Source: Pseudomonadota bacterium
Lineage (GTDB): Bacteria > BMS3Abin14
Length of the DNA stretch: 5,568 nucleotides
Direction of reading: 5' to 3'
Assembly: GCA_003229755.1 (NCBI GenBank)
Contig: QIFJ01000165.1
Span: forward strand, 1 to 5,568
Shown: one piece after another, positions 4,498 to 5,568 of the stretch
Numbering within the stretch: the stretch's first letter is position 1
Layout of the letters: every line of letters begins with the position of its first letter
The notes under the pieces: generated by a model
The model's input: only the letters and a program-made list of their open reading frames with translations
Told to the model about the DNA's origin: nothing
The model's database searches: none
Translations under genes and position numbers: made by a program

Positions 4498-5229
4498 ATG
4501 AAAACTCTCCACAGGCTGTTCATCAAAGTCAGGTTCATCATCCTGATACCCCTTTCCATATTGCTATGGGGTACAGGGGGCATAATTCTCAGCTTTTTCG
4601 ATCCTGGGGGGTACCGTGTATATAATTGGATCGCCCTTAGCTGGACTCGAATTGTACTTACTATCTCGGGGGTTCGAGTTATTGTCCGCGGGAAGGAGAA
4701 TATAAACGTTAATAACGGACCGTTTGTCGTTGTATTTAATCATCAGAGTTATGTGGATATACCCGTGATTATGCAGGCGCTGCCGCTACAGCTGAGGTTC
4801 GTCGGGAAACGAGAGCTGTTAAAGGTGCCGTTTTTCGGTAGCACCGCCAACAGAAGCGGTCATATTTTTATAGAGCGTTCAAACCGTAATAACTCTCTAA
4901 AAGGTCTGAGAGAAGCCGGAAATGCCATGCGGGAGTTGGGTGTTTCCGTTGTAATGGCACCAGAAGGCACCAGGTCAACAACCGGTGACCTGCTGCCCTT
5001 CAAAAAGGGGACATTTATACTGGCCCTGGAGGCAGGCCTTCCGATCCTGCCCGTGATCATTCAGGGAACCAGGGAGATCATGCCGAAGAACTCCTACACT
5101 TCATCTGGGGGCACGGCACGCTTAACTGTATGTAAACCGATCCCAACGTCTGATTATGTCTATGCTGACAGGGGTCTGCTTCTTGAGAAGGTTCGTGAAG
5201 TAATGGAGAAACAGTTGAAAGTGAGTTGA
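4498..5229 (+). CDS. PlsC-type 1-acyl-sn-glycerol-3-phosphate acyltransferase
   Basis: This membrane-associated enzyme is predicted to transfer an acyl chain to lysophosphatidic acid to make phosphatidic acid in phospholipid synthesis. In the 243-aa form the four family motifs are visible: NHQSYVD (81-87; catalytic H82 and D87), GHIFIER (121-127, motif II), PEGTR (155-159, motif III) and LPILPVI (181-187, motif IV). A hydrophobic segment at 12-33 would anchor it to the inner membrane, as usual for the family, and the length is typical. The frame is open further up to a TTG at 4351, but the added 49 residues would be a translation of repeat tracts (FNFQ, NLQF), with no family similarity that I can see, so I chose the ATG at 4498. 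Another in-frame ATG at 4480 would add six residues. Neither has a visible Shine-Dalgarno site. It could prefer another acyl acceptor; the general family is firm. No operon partner lies within the window. Confidence 0.9.
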   Translation: MKTLHRLFIKVRFIILIPLSILLWGTGGIILSFFDPGGYRVYNWIALSWTRIVLTISGVRVIVRGKENINVNNGPFVVVFNHQSYVDIPVIMQALPLQLRFVGKRELLKVPFFGSTANRSGHIFIERSNRNNSLKGLREAGNAMRELGVSVVMAPEGTRSTTGDLLPFKKGTFILALEAGLPILPVIIQGTREIMPKNSYTSSGGTARLTVCKPIPTSDYVYADRGLLLEKVREVMEKQLKVS

Positions 5230-5568
5230 TCCAAGGTCCAATTTCGCATGTCTAATGTTCAACTCCACAGATATTCATAAAGCGTTTTTTCCCGAAGAAT
5301 TAACCCTGCGGCACCCTGCGGTCCGACCGTGTGGGCGCCCAGCGGCTCTCTGCGTTACGCTCTTATCACTTTAGTTTTACAGAGACAAAAGCCTTAACGC
5401 AGAGTTTCGCAGTGAGGGCTAGTCAGCCCTTACCGCAGGGGGCCGCGGGGGAAACCAACAAGCGATAAAACTTCTCTTGGTAAACACCTGACATAGAGGA
5501 GATGAAGAGTTGCTGGTAGTTGATTGATGGTTTTACAGAAACCCAAGACCAGGTTTTTCTCTGCGGCA
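5230..5568. other. Noncoding 3' region with nested inverted repeats
   Basis: No coding frame, tRNA or clear terminator is visible in these 339 bases. A T-run at 5285-5290 has no stem before it. The region holds ACCCTGCGG twice (5303-5311, 5313-5321), a GGGCGCCC palindrome (5333-5340), and inverted repeats described separately. GTGGGCGCCC at 5331-5340 also occurs in repeat copy C (3745-3754). The window ends in CTCTGCGGCA, which resembles the CTCTGCG and CTGCGGCA words found earlier here. Confidence 0.6.
5304..5440. repeat. Nested inverted repeat, CCCTGCGG outside and CTCTGCGTTA inside
   Basis: The outer pair is CCCTGCGG (5304-5311 and again 5314-5321) with CCGCAGGG (5433-5440). The inner pair is CTCTGCGTTA (5348-5357) with TAACGCAGAG (5395-5404), exact over ten bases. 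A small hairpin, GTGAGGGCT (5412-5420) with AGCCCTTAC (5425-5433), AGTC loop and one G-U pair, lies just inside the right outer arm. The ordered symmetry suggests a structured or miniature mobile element with no coding capacity. Confidence 0.6.

Noticed and set aside
4860..5060. Antisense frame inside the acyltransferase gene
   Set aside because: It is opposite motifs II to IV of PlsC and has no independent support.
5283..5294. T-run as terminator for the acyltransferase
   Set aside because: No stable stem lies directly upstream of it.

Overview
The window holds five protein genes, all on the + strand, set in unusually repeat-rich intergenic DNA. Three of the five carry CheY-type receiver domains. 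Gene families (receiver + PATAN/DUF4388 protein, CsgG-like lipoprotein, NtrC-type receiver, PlsC), moderate GC content, an outer-membrane lipoprotein and intergenic spacers full of short dispersed repeats suggest a Gram-negative bacterium of the Desulfobacterota/Deltaproteobacteria or Nitrospirota kind. That placement is inference; there is no rRNA or other marker gene here.

Layout. 1-138: AT-rich leader with degenerate AATCACCAAT repeats. 139-1623: a 494-aa multidomain regulator whose receiver lacks the phosphoacceptor Asp and whose C-terminal GTPase-like domain has lost its nucleotide-binding motifs. 1629-2021: a complete single-domain response regulator, five bases downstream and surely co-transcribed. 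2022-2192: spacer with two fragments of a structured repeat. 2193-3161: CsgG/HfaB-family outer-membrane lipoprotein with an extra C-terminal FlgT-like domain. 3161-3863: a long spacer holding one full repeat copy, a strong intrinsic terminator, an inverted pair of TTCCAGG repeats, a CRP/FNR-type palindrome, a candidate sigma-54 promoter and a second full repeat copy. 3841-4227: a second single-domain receiver, NtrC-like in sequence, whose start codon lies inside the repeat. 4228-4497: repeat-rich spacer. 4498-5229: PlsC-type acyltransferase. 5230-5568: noncoding DNA with nested inverted repeats.

How the parts may work together. The first two genes look like one signalling unit: a phosphorylation-dead scaffold or reader protein next to a phosphorylatable CheY-like partner. 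The CsgG-like gene may be read through from them or have its own promoter; it has a strong ribosome site and its terminator lies about 190 bases past its stop. The second receiver has its own candidate regulatory region. The acyltransferase is a housekeeping phospholipid gene with no evident link to the rest.

The most notable non-coding signal is a roughly 160-nt repeat with up to five consecutive hairpins. Stem sequences differ between copies but pairing is kept, including two full compensatory base-pair changes, so the fold rather than only the sequence seems to be maintained. One copy begins on the last base of the csgG-like stop codon, and another supplies the start codon and first seven codons of a response regulator.
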